DNA from: Streptomyces sp. NBC_00154
GTDB taxonomy: Bacteria; Actinomycetota; Actinomycetes; Streptomycetales; Streptomycetaceae
Reading direction: 5' to 3'
DNA length: 64,000 nucleotides
Assembly: GCF_026342835.1 (NCBI RefSeq)
Contig: NZ_JAPEMI010000001.1
Span: 62,001-126,000 of the forward strand
This document shows positions 50,337-59,450 of the stretch, one piece after another. Every line of letters starts with the position of its first letter. The stretch's first letter is position 1. The notes below the pieces were generated by a model, which did no database searches, was not told the origin of the DNA, and worked only from the letters and a program-made list of their open reading frames with translations. The position numbers and the translations under genes were made by a program.

Positions 50337-51724
50337 GCCGCCTCCTGCAGCGAAAGTTCATGATGGGTGCGGCCGAGCGCACGGAGCGCGGCGTCCGCGG
50401 CGCTGGACCCGCTGCGCACCGCACCCTCCATCGTCGCGGGCCAGCCGGTGGCGGTCCATGCTCCGGCCAGATAGAGGCCGGCGGCACGGGTGCCGGTTCC
50501 GGGGCGCAGTCGGCCGACGCCGGGAGCGGGCGCGAAGGTCGCTGTGCGTTCCCGGGTGACGAAGAAGTCCCTGATGCCGGCTCCGCGGGCGGCCGGCAGG
50601 AGTCGTTCCAGCTCGGGCAGATAGCGCCTGCGCAGTTCGGCGACGGGCAGGTCGATCTCGTCGTCGGCCGCGGACTGGGAGAGCGCGAGGTACTGTCCGG
50701 GGCCGGTCAGCCCGGAGGCGTCCGTACGGTCGAAGACCCACTGGACCGGGGAGCCGAGCGCGGCGAAGAACGGGCGGCGCAGCACCTTGCGGTCGTAGAC
50801 GACGTGCACATTGAGAATCGGCGAGGTACCGATGGAGAGCAGCCTGTCCGGCTCGTCCAGTGCGCCTTCGGGCAGCAGGTCGTACGTCTCGCGCTGCGGG
50901 ACGGCGAGGACGACGGTGTCCGCCTCGATCCGTTCGGCTCCCGTGTCGACGATCCAGCGTCCGTCGCCGGTGCGGGTGACGGTGTCGGCCTTGGTGCGCA
51001 GCTCGGTCCGTACGCCGGCGGCGTCGAGCGCCTTGCGGGTCAGCGTGTCGTGCACCTCGCCGAGCGGCACGCTCGCCCAGCCGATGTCGGCGGCACCGGG
51101 CTCGGAGAGGAGTCCGGTCTTGAAGACCTTCGCGGCGAGGGCCAGCGATGAGTTCGGGGCGGTGGCGTTGAGTGTGGCGACGCCGACGAGGTCCCAGAGG
51201 GCCTCGATGGTGCGCGGGGATTGCCCGTGGCGGGTCAGCCAGCTGCCGAAGTCGATGGCGTCGAGCGCCGGGTCGTCCGGGTCGAGCCGGCCGAGTGCCA
51301 GTGCGGCGCGCCCGACGCCTGCCCGCTCGGCGAGCGAGAGGTGCGGGTAGCGGGCCAGCCCGGCGGCGAGGTGGAACGGCACCGGCAGGGCGTTGCGGCG
51401 CAGCCGTCCGAGCCGGGGCCCCGAAGGGCGTCCGACATCGAGAACCGGCACGTCCAAACGGTTTTGCAGGGGTGCCAGACGGGCACCGCCGACCCGGTCG
51501 AGGAACCAGCGGTAGGCGGTGCAGCAACGAAGATAGACATGCTGACCGTTGTCCACCGTCAGTTCGCCGCGTTTGAAGGAGAAGGCGAGTCCGCCGAGCC
51601 TCGGCCGTCCTTCGAGCAGGGTCACGTCAAGCCCGGCGTCGGCGAGACGGAGGGCCGCGGTGATGCCGGCCAGTCCGCCGCCGATCACGACCGCGCGGGA
51701 GTAACGCAGGGCCTCGTCGGTCAC
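50333..51724 (-). CDS. hpnE: Hydroxysqualene-type oxidoreductase HpnE
   Basis: A 463-aa FAD-dependent amine-oxidase-fold enzyme. I choose GTG 51724 (VTDEALRYSRAVVIGGG) because AAAGGGGGA lies directly upstream; an ATG at 51796 is also open. The FAD-binding VVIGGGLAGITAALRLADAG and GRPRLGGLAFSF are clear, and the C-terminal FAD motif is LYLAGAWTATGWPATMEGAV. With HpnC and HpnD it makes squalene from farnesyl diphosphate via presqualene diphosphate and hydroxysqualene. Confidence 0.93.
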   Translation of the reverse strand: MTDEALRYSRAVVIGGGLAGITAALRLADAGLDVTLLEGRPRLGGLAFSFKRGELTVDNGQHVYLRCCTAYRWFLDRVGGARLAPLQNRLDVPVLDVGRPSGPRLGRLRRNALPVPFHLAAGLARYPHLSLAERAGVGRAALALGRLDPDDPALDAIDFGSWLTRHGQSPRTIEALWDLVGVATLNATAPNSSLALAAKVFKTGLLSEPGAADIGWASVPLGEVHDTLTRKALDAAGVRTELRTKADTVTRTGDGRWIVDTGAERIEADTVVLAVPQRETYDLLPEGALDEPDRLLSIGTSPILNVHVVYDRKVLRRPFFAALGSPVQWVFDRTDASGLTGPGQYLALSQSAADDEIDLPVAELRRRYLPELERLLPAARGAGIRDFFVTRERTATFAPAPGVGRLRPGTGTRAAGLYLAGAWTATGWPATMEGAVRSGSSAADAALRALGRTHHELSLQEAA

Positions 51725-51896
51725 GCGTCCCCCTTTCGCCAGGTCGCTCCGGCCGGCCCGGCCGTTCGGGCCGGACTCGTCTTTTCGGTCAGGCATGTTG
51801 TTTCAGTCAGGGACGCGTCGGACCACCGCAGGGTTGCCCAAGGTCTGGACCGATCGGCCGTGATGCACATGCTGCGCAAGATATCTGCATTACGCA

Positions 51897-52850
51897 TCAG
51901 ACGCGCCCCCGGGCCGTCCGGCGCGAGATGTACCGCGCGTCCAGACCCGACAGGCCGCGCACCGCGACGTACGCCTTCTCGTGGCCCGGCAGCGACACCC
52001 GGCCGCGCAGCACCGCCTCGGGGTCGCGCTCGATCCGGTCGAGCAGGCGGCGGTAGATACCGGCCATGGCGGCCACACAGGCGCCGCTGCGGCGGTCCAG
52101 CATCGGCAGCAGCCGGTAGCCCTCGGCGAAGAGGGTGCGGGCGCGCCGCACCTCGAAGTGGACCAGGCCGGCGAAGTCGGAGCCGGGCGGCGGGGTGGCC
52201 CGGTGGAAGCCGGTGGAACAGCCGAACTTGGCGAGGTCGTCGGCGGGCAGATACATACGCCCGTTGCCCGCGTCCTCGCGGACGTCGCGCAGGATGTTGG
52301 TCAGCTGCAGGGCGAGACCGAGCGTGTCGGCGTACTCCGCGGCGCGGTCCGCGCCGGGTGCGCCCGGTTCCGTACCGAAAACGCCCAGGCTGAGCCGGCC
52401 GATGGCCCCTGCGACACACCGGCAGTAGACCTTGAGGTCGTCCCACGTCTCGTACGTCGTGCCGCGCACGTCCATGAGCACGCCGTCGATCAGCTCGTCG
52501 AGCCCGCCCAGCGGCAGCGGGAACCGGCTCGCGGCGTCGGCGATCGCGACGGCCACCGGGTCGGTGTCGTCCTCATCGATCGCGCCGTCCCGGATCCGGT
52601 CCAGCAGCGTGCGGGTGCTCTCCAGCCGGAGCCGCTTGGTCTCCGGCTCCAGCTCGCCGTCGCCGATGTCGTCGACCCGGCGGGAGAAGGCGTACAACGC
52701 CGACATGGCCTGCCGCTTCTCGGCAGGCAGCAGCCTGATTCCGTACGCGAAGTTACGCGCCTGCTGTCCGGTGACGGCCTCGCAGTAACTGTATGCGGCC
52801 TGTACCGGCGCCGACATGTACGTCGTCTGTCCCTCCACGGTCCGGCTCAC
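51897..52850 (-). CDS. hpnD: Presqualene diphosphate synthase HpnD
   Basis: A 317-aa squalene/phytoene-synthase-fold enzyme. Two aspartate-rich motifs are intact: YAFSRRVDDIGDGELEPE at about residue 59 and LTNILRDVREDAGNGRMYLP at about 185. MSAPVQAAYSYCEAVTGQQA at M12 would be a more usual start. It joins two farnesyl diphosphates. It overlaps hpnC by four bases; the gap to hpnE is 172 bp. Confidence 0.92.
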   Translation of the reverse strand: MSRTVEGQTTYMSAPVQAAYSYCEAVTGQQARNFAYGIRLLPAEKRQAMSALYAFSRRVDDIGDGELEPETKRLRLESTRTLLDRIRDGAIDEDDTDPVAVAIADAASRFPLPLGGLDELIDGVLMDVRGTTYETWDDLKVYCRCVAGAIGRLSLGVFGTEPGAPGADRAAEYADTLGLALQLTNILRDVREDAGNGRMYLPADDLAKFGCSTGFHRATPPPGSDFAGLVHFEVRRARTLFAEGYRLLPMLDRRSGACVAAMAGIYRRLLDRIERDPEAVLRGRVSLPGHEKAYVAVRGLSGLDARYISRRTARGRV

Positions 52851-53770
52851 CCCTCTCTACGCGCTCTTCGCAAGACAACTCCCACCTCGCGCAGCAAGCT
52901 GGGCTTGGTGGGCTTGGGCGGTCCGGGCAGTACATCGAACCCGGCGGCCGCGATCGCGGTGAGGGCGGCACGCCCCCCTCCCACAAATCCGGCGAGAAGC
53001 AGCTTGAGCCTGCCGTGGACGCTACCCACCAAGGGGGTGCCTTCATTCAGCAGGTTCCGGGCGCGTTCTGCTTCGTATGCAACCAGTGCGCGCACCGATG
53101 CGCCCCCGGAGGGGGTTGCCAGGTCGGCCTCGGTGACATGGAACCCGGCCATGTCGTCGGCCGGCAGATAGATCCGGTCGCGGCCGAGGTCCTCGGTGAC
53201 GTCCTGGAGATGCTCGACGATCTGCAGGGCGGTGCAGACGGCGTCGGAACGCCGGATCCGCTCGGGGCTCGCGGTGCCGGTGATCTGGAGAACCAGGCGG
53301 CCGACCGGGTTGGCTGAGAGTTCGCAGTAGGCGAGGAGCTCCTCGTACGTCCCGTACCGCCGGACCTTCTGGTCCTGCCGGTTGGCCTCGATGAGCCCGA
53401 GGAACGGCTCGGGCGTGAGGGAGCAGCGCCGCACGGTGGGGCGCAGCGCACGCAGCAGCGGGTGGTGCGGGCCGTCGCCCGCGGTGTCGAAGACGCGGTG
53501 CAGGTCCGCCTCGAACGCATCGAGCATCGCGAGCCGGTCATCGCTCTGCGCAGGTTCCAGCCCGAGGTGGCGGGCGTCGGCGCCGCCGGGGGCGAGATCG
53601 CCGTCACCGATGTCGTCGACCAGGCGGGCGTAGCCGTACACCGCCATCAGATCGTTACGCCAGGCGCGTGGCAGGAAGAAAGGGGCCACGGGAAAGTTCT
53701 CGTCCGCGGCCTTGTCGAGCGTGGCGGGCACAGCGGCGTCATGGCGCGCCTGCCGGGTACGGGTCACCAC
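52847..53770 (-). CDS. hpnC: Hydroxysqualene synthase HpnC
   Basis: A 307-aa squalene/phytoene-synthase-fold protein, first gene of the hopanoid operon. ENFPVAPFFLPRAWRNDLMA and YGYARLVDDIGDGDLAPGG hold the first Asp motif; LQIVEHLQDVTEDLGRDRIY the second. HpnC turns presqualene diphosphate into hydroxysqualene. It begins GTG GTG ACC; the second GTG (one codon later) is equally possible. The 380-bp region upstream holds the operon promoter. Confidence 0.92.
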   Translation of the reverse strand: MVTRTRQARHDAAVPATLDKAADENFPVAPFFLPRAWRNDLMAVYGYARLVDDIGDGDLAPGGADARHLGLEPAQSDDRLAMLDAFEADLHRVFDTAGDGPHHPLLRALRPTVRRCSLTPEPFLGLIEANRQDQKVRRYGTYEELLAYCELSANPVGRLVLQITGTASPERIRRSDAVCTALQIVEHLQDVTEDLGRDRIYLPADDMAGFHVTEADLATPSGGASVRALVAYEAERARNLLNEGTPLVGSVHGRLKLLLAGFVGGGRAALTAIAAAGFDVLPGPPKPTKPSLLREVGVVLRRARREG

Positions 53771-54148
53771 TGACCGTCCGGCGCGGGGACGGCATATACA
53801 CCTCGGAGCTGGAGATTTTCCGTCATTGCCGTCACATCTCCCGTTCTACACTGCTGACCCAAAATATCCCATTCCGGACACGCCGCCCGCTCTCCCGAGT
53901 GCGGAGGACCGCCTACGGGCGGTGCACCCAGGCGGTATCGGCCCACTTGCCACGAATCAGCACCGGTACAGCTTACGTTGTACAACGCCCAGGCATACGC
54001 CAGGGTGTAGCGCGCATTACAACAACGCTGCGTTCTCCGCCAACCTTCCCCGTGTGCAAGGAAATTGACGTCATCCGGCGGGAGGAGATCTTCCCCGGGC
54101 GTGCGCCGACGCGGCGCGCGCCCCCACGGCGTCCACGGTCCGGACACG
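53771..54148. promoter_or_regulatory. Upstream region of the hopanoid operon
   Basis: There is no convincing gene in these 378 bp; a 127-codon antisense frame has no start signal or motif. The operon promoter must lie here. A perfect 12-bp palindrome CGTTGTACAACG at 53976-53987 is a candidate operator, with a loosely related GTACAGC half site beside it at 53968. It lies about 200 bp upstream of hpnC. Confidence 0.55.
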
Positions 54149-54188
54149 GCAGCGGCCTCTGCCGGAGTACTCCGGCAGAGGCCGCTGC
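54149..54188 (-). terminator. Perfect 40-bp palindrome ending the ABC-transporter operon
   Basis: A 20-bp half (GCAGCGGCCTCTGCCGGAGT) is followed directly by its exact reverse complement, with no unpaired loop bases. It begins 24 bp beyond the stop of the ATPase gene and ends that minus-strand operon. Confidence 0.85.
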
Positions 54189-54211
54189 GGTGTCGGAGAG
54201 CGGTGGGGGTG

Positions 54212-54997
54212 TTACTTCCCGGTCTCCCGCTCGTACGCCTTGAGGACCTCGTCGGTGGGGCCGTCCATCAGCAACTCGCCCTTTTCCAGCCACAGCACCC
54301 GGTCGCAGGTGTCCCTGATGGACTTGTTGCTGTGGCTGACCAGGAAGACCGTGCCCGCTTCCTTGCGCAGCTCGCGGATGCGCTTCTCGGAGCGGATCTG
54401 GAACTTGCGGTCGCCGGTGGCCAGCGCCTCGTCGATCATGAGCACGTCGTGCTTCTTGGCGGCGGCGATGGAGAAGCGCAGCCGGGCGGCCATACCGGAG
54501 GAGTACGTCCGCATCGGCAGGGTGATGAAGTCGCCCTTCTCGTTGATGCCCGAGAAGTCGACGATCCCCTGGTAGCGGTCGCGGATCTCCTCGCGCGTCA
54601 TACCCATCGCGAGCCCGCCCAGCACCACGTTCCGCTCGCCGGTCAGATCGCTCATCAGCGCCGCGTTCACACCGAGCAGCGACGGCTGGCCGTCCGTGTA
54701 CACCTTGCCGTGCTCGGTCGGCAACAGACCGGCGATGGCCCGCAGCAGGGTCGACTTGCCGGAGCCGTTGGAGCCGATGAGACCGATGGCCTCGCCCCGG
54801 TAGGCGGTGAAGGAGACGCCGCGTACGGCGTGCACCTTCCGGACTCCGCGCGCCTCACCCTTGCCGCGGCGCAGTATCCGGCTCAGCGCCGCGGTGGCAC
54901 TGCCCTTGCCCCCGCCGCCTGCGTTGACCCGGTACACGATGTGCACATCGTCGGCGATGACGGTGGGGACGCGCCCCGAAGTGTTGTCCTCAGCCAC
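54212..54997 (-). CDS. Polysaccharide ABC transporter ATPase (TagH/Wzt-like)
   Basis: A 261-aa ATPase. GTG 54997 (VAEDNTSGRVPTVIADDVHI) overlaps the permease stop by eight bases; the longer open frame is antisense. Walker A is LIGSNGSGKSTLLRAIAGLL, the ABC signature YSSGMAARLRFSI and Walker B DVLMIDEALATGD. The unusually long basic insertion before Walker A (KGSATAALSRILRRGKGEAR) matches the teichoic-acid/O-antigen exporter group. It exports a lipid-linked glycopolymer with the permease upstream. There is no C-terminal carbohydrate-binding domain, unlike some Wzt proteins. Confidence 0.92.
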   Translation of the reverse strand: MAEDNTSGRVPTVIADDVHIVYRVNAGGGGKGSATAALSRILRRGKGEARGVRKVHAVRGVSFTAYRGEAIGLIGSNGSGKSTLLRAIAGLLPTEHGKVYTDGQPSLLGVNAALMSDLTGERNVVLGGLAMGMTREEIRDRYQGIVDFSGINEKGDFITLPMRTYSSGMAARLRFSIAAAKKHDVLMIDEALATGDRKFQIRSEKRIRELRKEAGTVFLVSHSNKSIRDTCDRVLWLEKGELLMDGPTDEVLKAYERETGK

Positions 54998-55919
54998 GGC
55001 CGTACCGTTCCTCTGCCTTCCAGAAGTACACAAAGCCCGCGACGCCGATGAAGGCCGCCCAGGCGAGCCCGACGATCCACACGTGCGGCGGCAGGTTCTC
55101 GGAGCCGTACCCATCGATCAGCGCGAAGCGGATCAGGTCCATGTAGATGGCCGCCGGGTTGTACTGCAGCACCCTGGCGATCCACTCCGGCTTGTCCCGG
55201 AGCATCACCGGGATGGAGAACATGACACCGGACGCGTACATCCAGGTGCGCATGACGAACGGCATCAGCTGGGCCAGGTCCGGGGTCTTGCTGCCGAGCC
55301 TGGCCATGATCAGGGCGAGACCGGTGTTGAAGACGAACTGCATGACCAGCGCGGGAACGATCAGCAGCCAGGACAGCGACGGATAACTGCCGAAGCCGAC
55401 CACCACGACCGCCATCACGATCATCGAGTACAACAGCTGCTGGAGCTGTTGCAGCGAGAACGAGATGGGCAGCGAGGCGCGCGGGAAATGCAGTGCGCGC
55501 ACCAGTCCGAGGTTTCCGGAGATCGCCCGTACGCCCGCCATCACCGAGCTCTGGGTAAAGGTGAAGACAAAGACGCCCGTCACCAGGAAGGGGATGAAAA
55601 CCTCCTGGGGCATTCCCTTCCTCGTGCCCAGAATCAGCCCGAAGATCAAGAAGTAGACCAGGGCGTTGAGCAGCGGCGTGGCCACCTGCCACAGCTGGCC
55701 GAGCTTGGCCTGGCTGTACTGGGCGGTCAGCTTCGCCCGGGAGAACGCCATGATGAAGTGGCGGCGCCCCCAGAGCTGCTGCACGTACTCGAACAGCCCG
55801 GGCCGGGCTCCGCTCACCGTCAGGCCGTACTTTCCGGCCCTCTCGGCGGCGCTCAGGCCGTCGTCGGCGGATGGCGGGGTGCTCAACGCGACCGCACCAT
55901 CATGGGTTGTGTCACTCAC
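54990..55919 (-). CDS. Polysaccharide ABC transporter permease (TagG/Wzm-like)
   Basis: A 309-aa ABC-2-type permease with six predicted membrane helices after a cytoplasmic N-terminus (WGRRHFIMAFSRAKLTAQYS is the usual amphipathic interface). LIFGLILGTRKGMPQEVFIP and LMPFVMRTWMYASGVMFSIP are typical of TagG/RfbA. It exports teichoic-acid-like or capsular polymer with the coupled ATPase. A 106-bp gap separates it from the glycosyltransferase gene upstream. Confidence 0.92.
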   Translation of the reverse strand: MSDTTHDGAVALSTPPSADDGLSAAERAGKYGLTVSGARPGLFEYVQQLWGRRHFIMAFSRAKLTAQYSQAKLGQLWQVATPLLNALVYFLIFGLILGTRKGMPQEVFIPFLVTGVFVFTFTQSSVMAGVRAISGNLGLVRALHFPRASLPISFSLQQLQQLLYSMIVMAVVVVGFGSYPSLSWLLIVPALVMQFVFNTGLALIMARLGSKTPDLAQLMPFVMRTWMYASGVMFSIPVMLRDKPEWIARVLQYNPAAIYMDLIRFALIDGYGSENLPPHVWIVGLAWAAFIGVAGFVYFWKAEERYGRG

Positions 55920-56025
55920 CAGATGAAACTCTCGTATTCAAGATGCGCAGCCAGTCGCGGGCGCGGTTCAGGCGGACAGGTCCCGTAAAGAAAAAATACG
56001 CCTCATGCTCTCAGAGGAGAGCTTC

Positions 56026-56910
56026 TCAGATCACGGGAGGTCGGCCGAGTCTGGTCAGCCGCCATACCGTACGCCACTTCATCGGACGGCGCGGTCCGCA
56101 GGACTTCGCCCAGCCTTCCCGGAAGCCGCCGAACCACGCTTTGAGGGCGGGACCCGAGGGCTTGCGGAGCAGGGTCAGCAGCAGCCAGACGCCGAGGTAG
56201 ACCGGCACCAGTGGTGCGGGCAGATTGCGGCGTGCCAGCCAGACCCGGTTACGGGCCACCATGCGATGGTAAACCGCGTGCCGCGACGGAGCAGTGGTCG
56301 GATGGTTGAGGACCATGTCGGCGCGATAGTCGATCATCCAGCCGGCGTCCAGCGCCCGCCAGGCGAGATCGGTCTCCTCGTGCGCATAGAAGAAGTCGCC
56401 CGGCAGCCCGCCGACCTCGGCGAGGACCCGGGTCCGGACGGCATTGGCACCGCCGAGGAAGGTCGTCACCCGCGACGAGCGCATCGGGTCGGCGGCGCGC
56501 AGCCGTGGGACGTGCCGGCGCTGAGTGACACCGGTGTCCGGGTCGGCGATCCGGAAGCTGATGATCCCCAGCTTCGGGTCCTGCTCGAACGCCTGCCGGC
56601 ACAGCTCGGCGGTGTCGGTCAGCGGCAGCAGTCCGTCGTCGTCGAGGAAGAGCAGGGCGTCGACGTCGGCGCCGGACGGGCCGAAGGCCTCGATTCCGAC
56701 GTTGCGGCCGCCGGGGATGCCCAGGTTCTCGGGGAGCTCGACCGTCCGGACGCCCGCGGGAACGTCCGGGACGGGGGCGCCGTTGCCGACGACCACCGTC
56801 TCGATCCGGTCGCCGTCCTGCTTGGCGACCGAATCGAGGAGGGCGCGCAGCTCGTCAGGACGGTTTCCCATCGTGATGATGACCGCGCCGAGCTTCATGG
56901 GGGTACTCAC
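56026..56910 (-). CDS. Family 2 glycosyltransferase
   Basis: A 294-aa glycosyltransferase starting at GTG 56910, overlapping the previous stop (GTGA); ATG 56898 (MKLGAVIITMGNRPDELRAL) is also possible. The GT-A nucleotide-binding fold shows VVVGNGAPVPD, ALLFLDDDGLLPLTDTAELC (DxD-like metal site) and HEETDLAWRALDAGWMIDY (ED acid/base region). It resembles rhamnosyl- or galactofuranosyl-transferases. Cytoplasmic, acting on the lipid-linked polymer of this cluster. Confidence 0.9.
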   Translation of the reverse strand: MSTPMKLGAVIITMGNRPDELRALLDSVAKQDGDRIETVVVGNGAPVPDVPAGVRTVELPENLGIPGGRNVGIEAFGPSGADVDALLFLDDDGLLPLTDTAELCRQAFEQDPKLGIISFRIADPDTGVTQRRHVPRLRAADPMRSSRVTTFLGGANAVRTRVLAEVGGLPGDFFYAHEETDLAWRALDAGWMIDYRADMVLNHPTTAPSRHAVYHRMVARNRVWLARRNLPAPLVPVYLGVWLLLTLLRKPSGPALKAWFGGFREGWAKSCGPRRPMKWRTVWRLTRLGRPPVI

Positions 56911-57686
56911 TTCAGCCTGCTCGATGCCAGGACCGACACGAGGTGGAGCAGGGTCTGCAGCAGGGCGATGCCTGCCAGGACCGCTATCGCGAGGCGGCTG
57001 AAGAAGAGATCGTCCCTGACCGAGTCCAGGACGGCCGCGACCAGAATCACCAGTGACGCCTCGACGCACAGGATCAGCCGGTGGAACTTGAGCGCACCGG
57101 CGGCCCGGCGGGCGAGCGCCATGCCGGACGAGCGCGGCTCGGACGCGGCCTCCTTGACCGGCGGCAGCCCGCCCTGGTGACGTGCGACCCCGACGAGGTC
57201 GGTCTCCGCCTTGATCAGGATGGCGCCCAGGGCCGCGAGCGTACCCAGGAAGGCCCAGAGCCAGTCGATCCGTCCGCCGCCCCACAGGTCGGCGGCGCGC
57301 AGGCCGAAGCCGACCAGCACGGCCGCGTCGCAGAGATAGGCGCCGACACGGTCCAGGTAGACGCCGCCCAGGGAGAACTGCTGCTTCCAGCGCGCCAGCT
57401 CACCGTCGACGCAGTCGAGCAGCAGGTAGAGCTGGACCATGAGAACCCCGAGCAGCGCGCCGGGGATACCCGGGACGAGCAGGGCCGGAGCGGCGAGCAC
57501 GCCGGCGACGGTCATCAGGTAGGTCAGCTGGTTGGGTGTCACCCTGGTGTTCACCAGATACCGGTCCACACGCAGTGAGAGTTCACGCATGTAGAGCCGG
57601 CCCGCCCAGTGTTCGCCGCTGCGCCGGTCCTTGACGCCCGGAGGGTGAACGACCGGACGGAGTTCAGCTACGGATGGTCTTGGCAT
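56907..57686 (-). CDS. CDP-alcohol phosphatidyltransferase-family membrane enzyme
   Basis: A 259-aa protein with about six membrane helices. The CDP-OH-P motif runs DCVDGELARWKQQFSLGGVY followed by LDRVGAYLCD, i.e. DxxDGxxAR-x8-GxxxDxxxD, at about residues 91-119. It transfers a phospho-alcohol from a CDP-linked donor to an alcohol acceptor. It overlaps the dehydrogenase gene (23 bp) and the glycosyltransferase gene (4 bp), so it acts in the same pathway. Donor and acceptor are unknown. Confidence 0.9.
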   Translation of the reverse strand: MPRPSVAELRPVVHPPGVKDRRSGEHWAGRLYMRELSLRVDRYLVNTRVTPNQLTYLMTVAGVLAAPALLVPGIPGALLGVLMVQLYLLLDCVDGELARWKQQFSLGGVYLDRVGAYLCDAAVLVGFGLRAADLWGGGRIDWLWAFLGTLAALGAILIKAETDLVGVARHQGGLPPVKEAASEPRSSGMALARRAAGALKFHRLILCVEASLVILVAAVLDSVRDDLFFSRLAIAVLAGIALLQTLLHLVSVLASSRLK

Positions 57687-58725
57687 AGTCGGCGTACGCG
57701 TCCCTGATCTGGTCGGTGGACAGGTTGAGGTGTTCCAGGATCGTGAAGCGTCCCGGGCGCGTCTGCGGGGCGTAGTCGACGGCCTGGACGAACTCGTCGG
57801 CGGTGAAGCCGATCTCGTCGGGCAGGACCGGCAGCCCGTGGCGGCGCAGGGCGGCCGCCATGAGCAGCGACTCGTCCCGCGCGCCCCGCAGGTGCATGGC
57901 GAAGCAGGCGCCGAGGCCGACCTGTTCGCCGTGGCTGGCGGCGCGCTTGGGATACAGCAGATCGAAGGCGTGGTTGATCTCGTGGCAGGCGCCGGAGGCC
58001 GGCCGGGAGTCCCCTGCGACCGACATGGAGATGCCGGTCAGCACCAGGCCCTCGGCCAGCACCTTCAGGAAGGAGTCGTCGCCGACCCCGCCGGGGTGGC
58101 GCAGCACGGCCTCGCCGGCCTGCCGGGCCATGGCCGCGGCGAGTCCGTCGATCTCCTCGCCGTTGACCTTGTGGGCGAGTTCCCAGTCGGCCACGCACGA
58201 GATGTTGGAGACCGCGTCGCCGATGCCGGAGCGCACATAGCGGGTGGGCGCCTCACGGATGATGTCGAGGTCGATGACGACGGCGATCGGGGTGGGGACG
58301 CCGTACGAGCCCCGGCCGTTGTCGTTGTCCAGGGTCGCGACCGGCGAGCAGAGACCGTCGTGCGAGAGGTTCGTCGCGACCGCGACCATCGGCATGCCGA
58401 CGCGCGCCGCGGCGTACTTCGCCACGTCGATGATCTTGCCGCCGCCGAGGCCGACCACCGCGTCGTACCGGTCGCCCTTGATGTCGTCGGCGAGCTTGAC
58501 CGCCGAGTCGATCGTGCCGTCGGCGACCTGGAACCAGTGGGCGCCGGGCAGCGCCGGGGCGAGCCGTTCACGCAGGGCCAGGCCGGAACCGCCGCTGATC
58601 GCGACGGCGAGCTTGCCGGAGGCGGAGATCCGCTGGTCGGCGAGGAGGGCCGCCAGATCGTCCAGCGCTCCGCGCCGGATGTCGACGACGACCGGTGACG
58701 GAATGAGCCGGCTCAGTACTGGCAT
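57664..58725 (-). CDS. Glycerol-1-phosphate-dehydrogenase-like oxidoreductase
   Basis: A 353-aa member of the G1PDH/AraM branch of the iron-containing alcohol dehydrogenase fold. VVGLGGGKIIDVAKYAAARV is the nucleotide-binding GGGxxxD motif, and ATNLSHDGLCSPVATLD matches the NAD/substrate segment. Metal ligands are likely an Asp in RSGIGDAVSNISCVADWEL and His residues in GACHEINHAFDLL and ASHGEQVGLG. It probably reduces dihydroxyacetone phosphate to sn-glycerol-1-phosphate, or makes a similar polyol phosphate. It overlaps both neighbours. Confidence 0.88.
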   Translation of the reverse strand: MPVLSRLIPSPVVVDIRRGALDDLAALLADQRISASGKLAVAISGGSGLALRERLAPALPGAHWFQVADGTIDSAVKLADDIKGDRYDAVVGLGGGKIIDVAKYAAARVGMPMVAVATNLSHDGLCSPVATLDNDNGRGSYGVPTPIAVVIDLDIIREAPTRYVRSGIGDAVSNISCVADWELAHKVNGEEIDGLAAAMARQAGEAVLRHPGGVGDDSFLKVLAEGLVLTGISMSVAGDSRPASGACHEINHAFDLLYPKRAASHGEQVGLGACFAMHLRGARDESLLMAAALRRHGLPVLPDEIGFTADEFVQAVDYAPQTRPGRFTILEHLNLSTDQIRDAYADYAKTIRS

Positions 58726-59450
58726 GCGATCTCACGGCCCTTCGCGAGGTCGTCATGGTTGTCGATCTCGACCCACGTCACGTCGCCGATGGCGGCCACG
58801 TCGACGGTGAAGCCGCGGTTGACGAGCTCCTGGTAGCCGTCCTCGTAGTACAGGTCGGGGTCGCGCTCGAACGTCGCCTTCAGGGCGTCGGCCAGCTCTG
58901 CGGCGGCCTCGGGCTCGATCAGGGTGACGCCGATGTACTCGCCGGTCGCGGTGGCCGGGTCCATCAGCTTGGTGATGCGCCGCACGCCCTTGTCGCCGTC
59001 GGTGATGACCTTCATCTCCTCGTCGGCGAGGTTCTTCACCGTGTCGAGGGCGAGGATGATCTTCTGGCCGTTGCCGCGGGCGGCGAGGAGCGTCTTCTCG
59101 ACGGAGACCGGGTGCACGGTGTCGCCGTTGGCGAGGATCACGCCTCGTGCGAGCACGTCACGGGCGCACCACAGGGAGTAGGCGTTGTTCCACTCCTCGG
59201 CCTTGTCGTTGTCGACGAGGGTGAGCGTCAGACCGTACTTCGCCTCGAGCGCAGCCTTGCGCTCGTAGACGGCCTCCTTGCGGTAGCCGACGACGATCGC
59301 GACCTCGGTGAGGCCGATCTCCGCGAAGTTGGCCAGCGTGAGGTCGAGCACGGTCTTCTCGCCGTCGACCGGCACGAGGGCCTTCGGAAGCGTGTCGGTG
59401 TAGGGGCGCAGACGCCGTCCGGCACCGGCTGCGAGTACGAGGCCGATCAT
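58713..59450 (-). CDS. Sugar/alcohol-phosphate nucleotidyltransferase
   Basis: A 245-aa NTP-transferase. ATG 59450 (MIGLVLAAGAGRRLRPYTDT) overlaps the stop of the gene before it (ATGA). GLVLAAGAGRRLRPYTDTLP and KALVPVDGEKTVLDLTL form the nucleotide loop; NGDTVHPVSV carries the metal Asp. It resembles phosphocholine cytidylyltransferase-type enzymes, so a CDP-activated polyol phosphate is a likely product. It sits beside two CDP-alcohol transferases and a G1PDH-like enzyme, which could provide the substrate. Confidence 0.9.
   Translation of the reverse strand: MIGLVLAAGAGRRLRPYTDTLPKALVPVDGEKTVLDLTLANFAEIGLTEVAIVVGYRKEAVYERKAALEAKYGLTLTLVDNDKAEEWNNAYSLWCARDVLARGVILANGDTVHPVSVEKTLLAARGNGQKIILALDTVKNLADEEMKVITDGDKGVRRITKLMDPATATGEYIGVTLIEPEAAAELADALKATFERDPDLYYEDGYQELVNRGFTVDVAAIGDVTWVEIDNHDDLAKGREIACQY

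Noticed and set aside
53764..54147. 127-codon minus-strand frame upstream of hpnC
   Set aside because: No ribosome-binding site, no recognisable motif and mixed composition; the region is better explained as the operon's promoter region.
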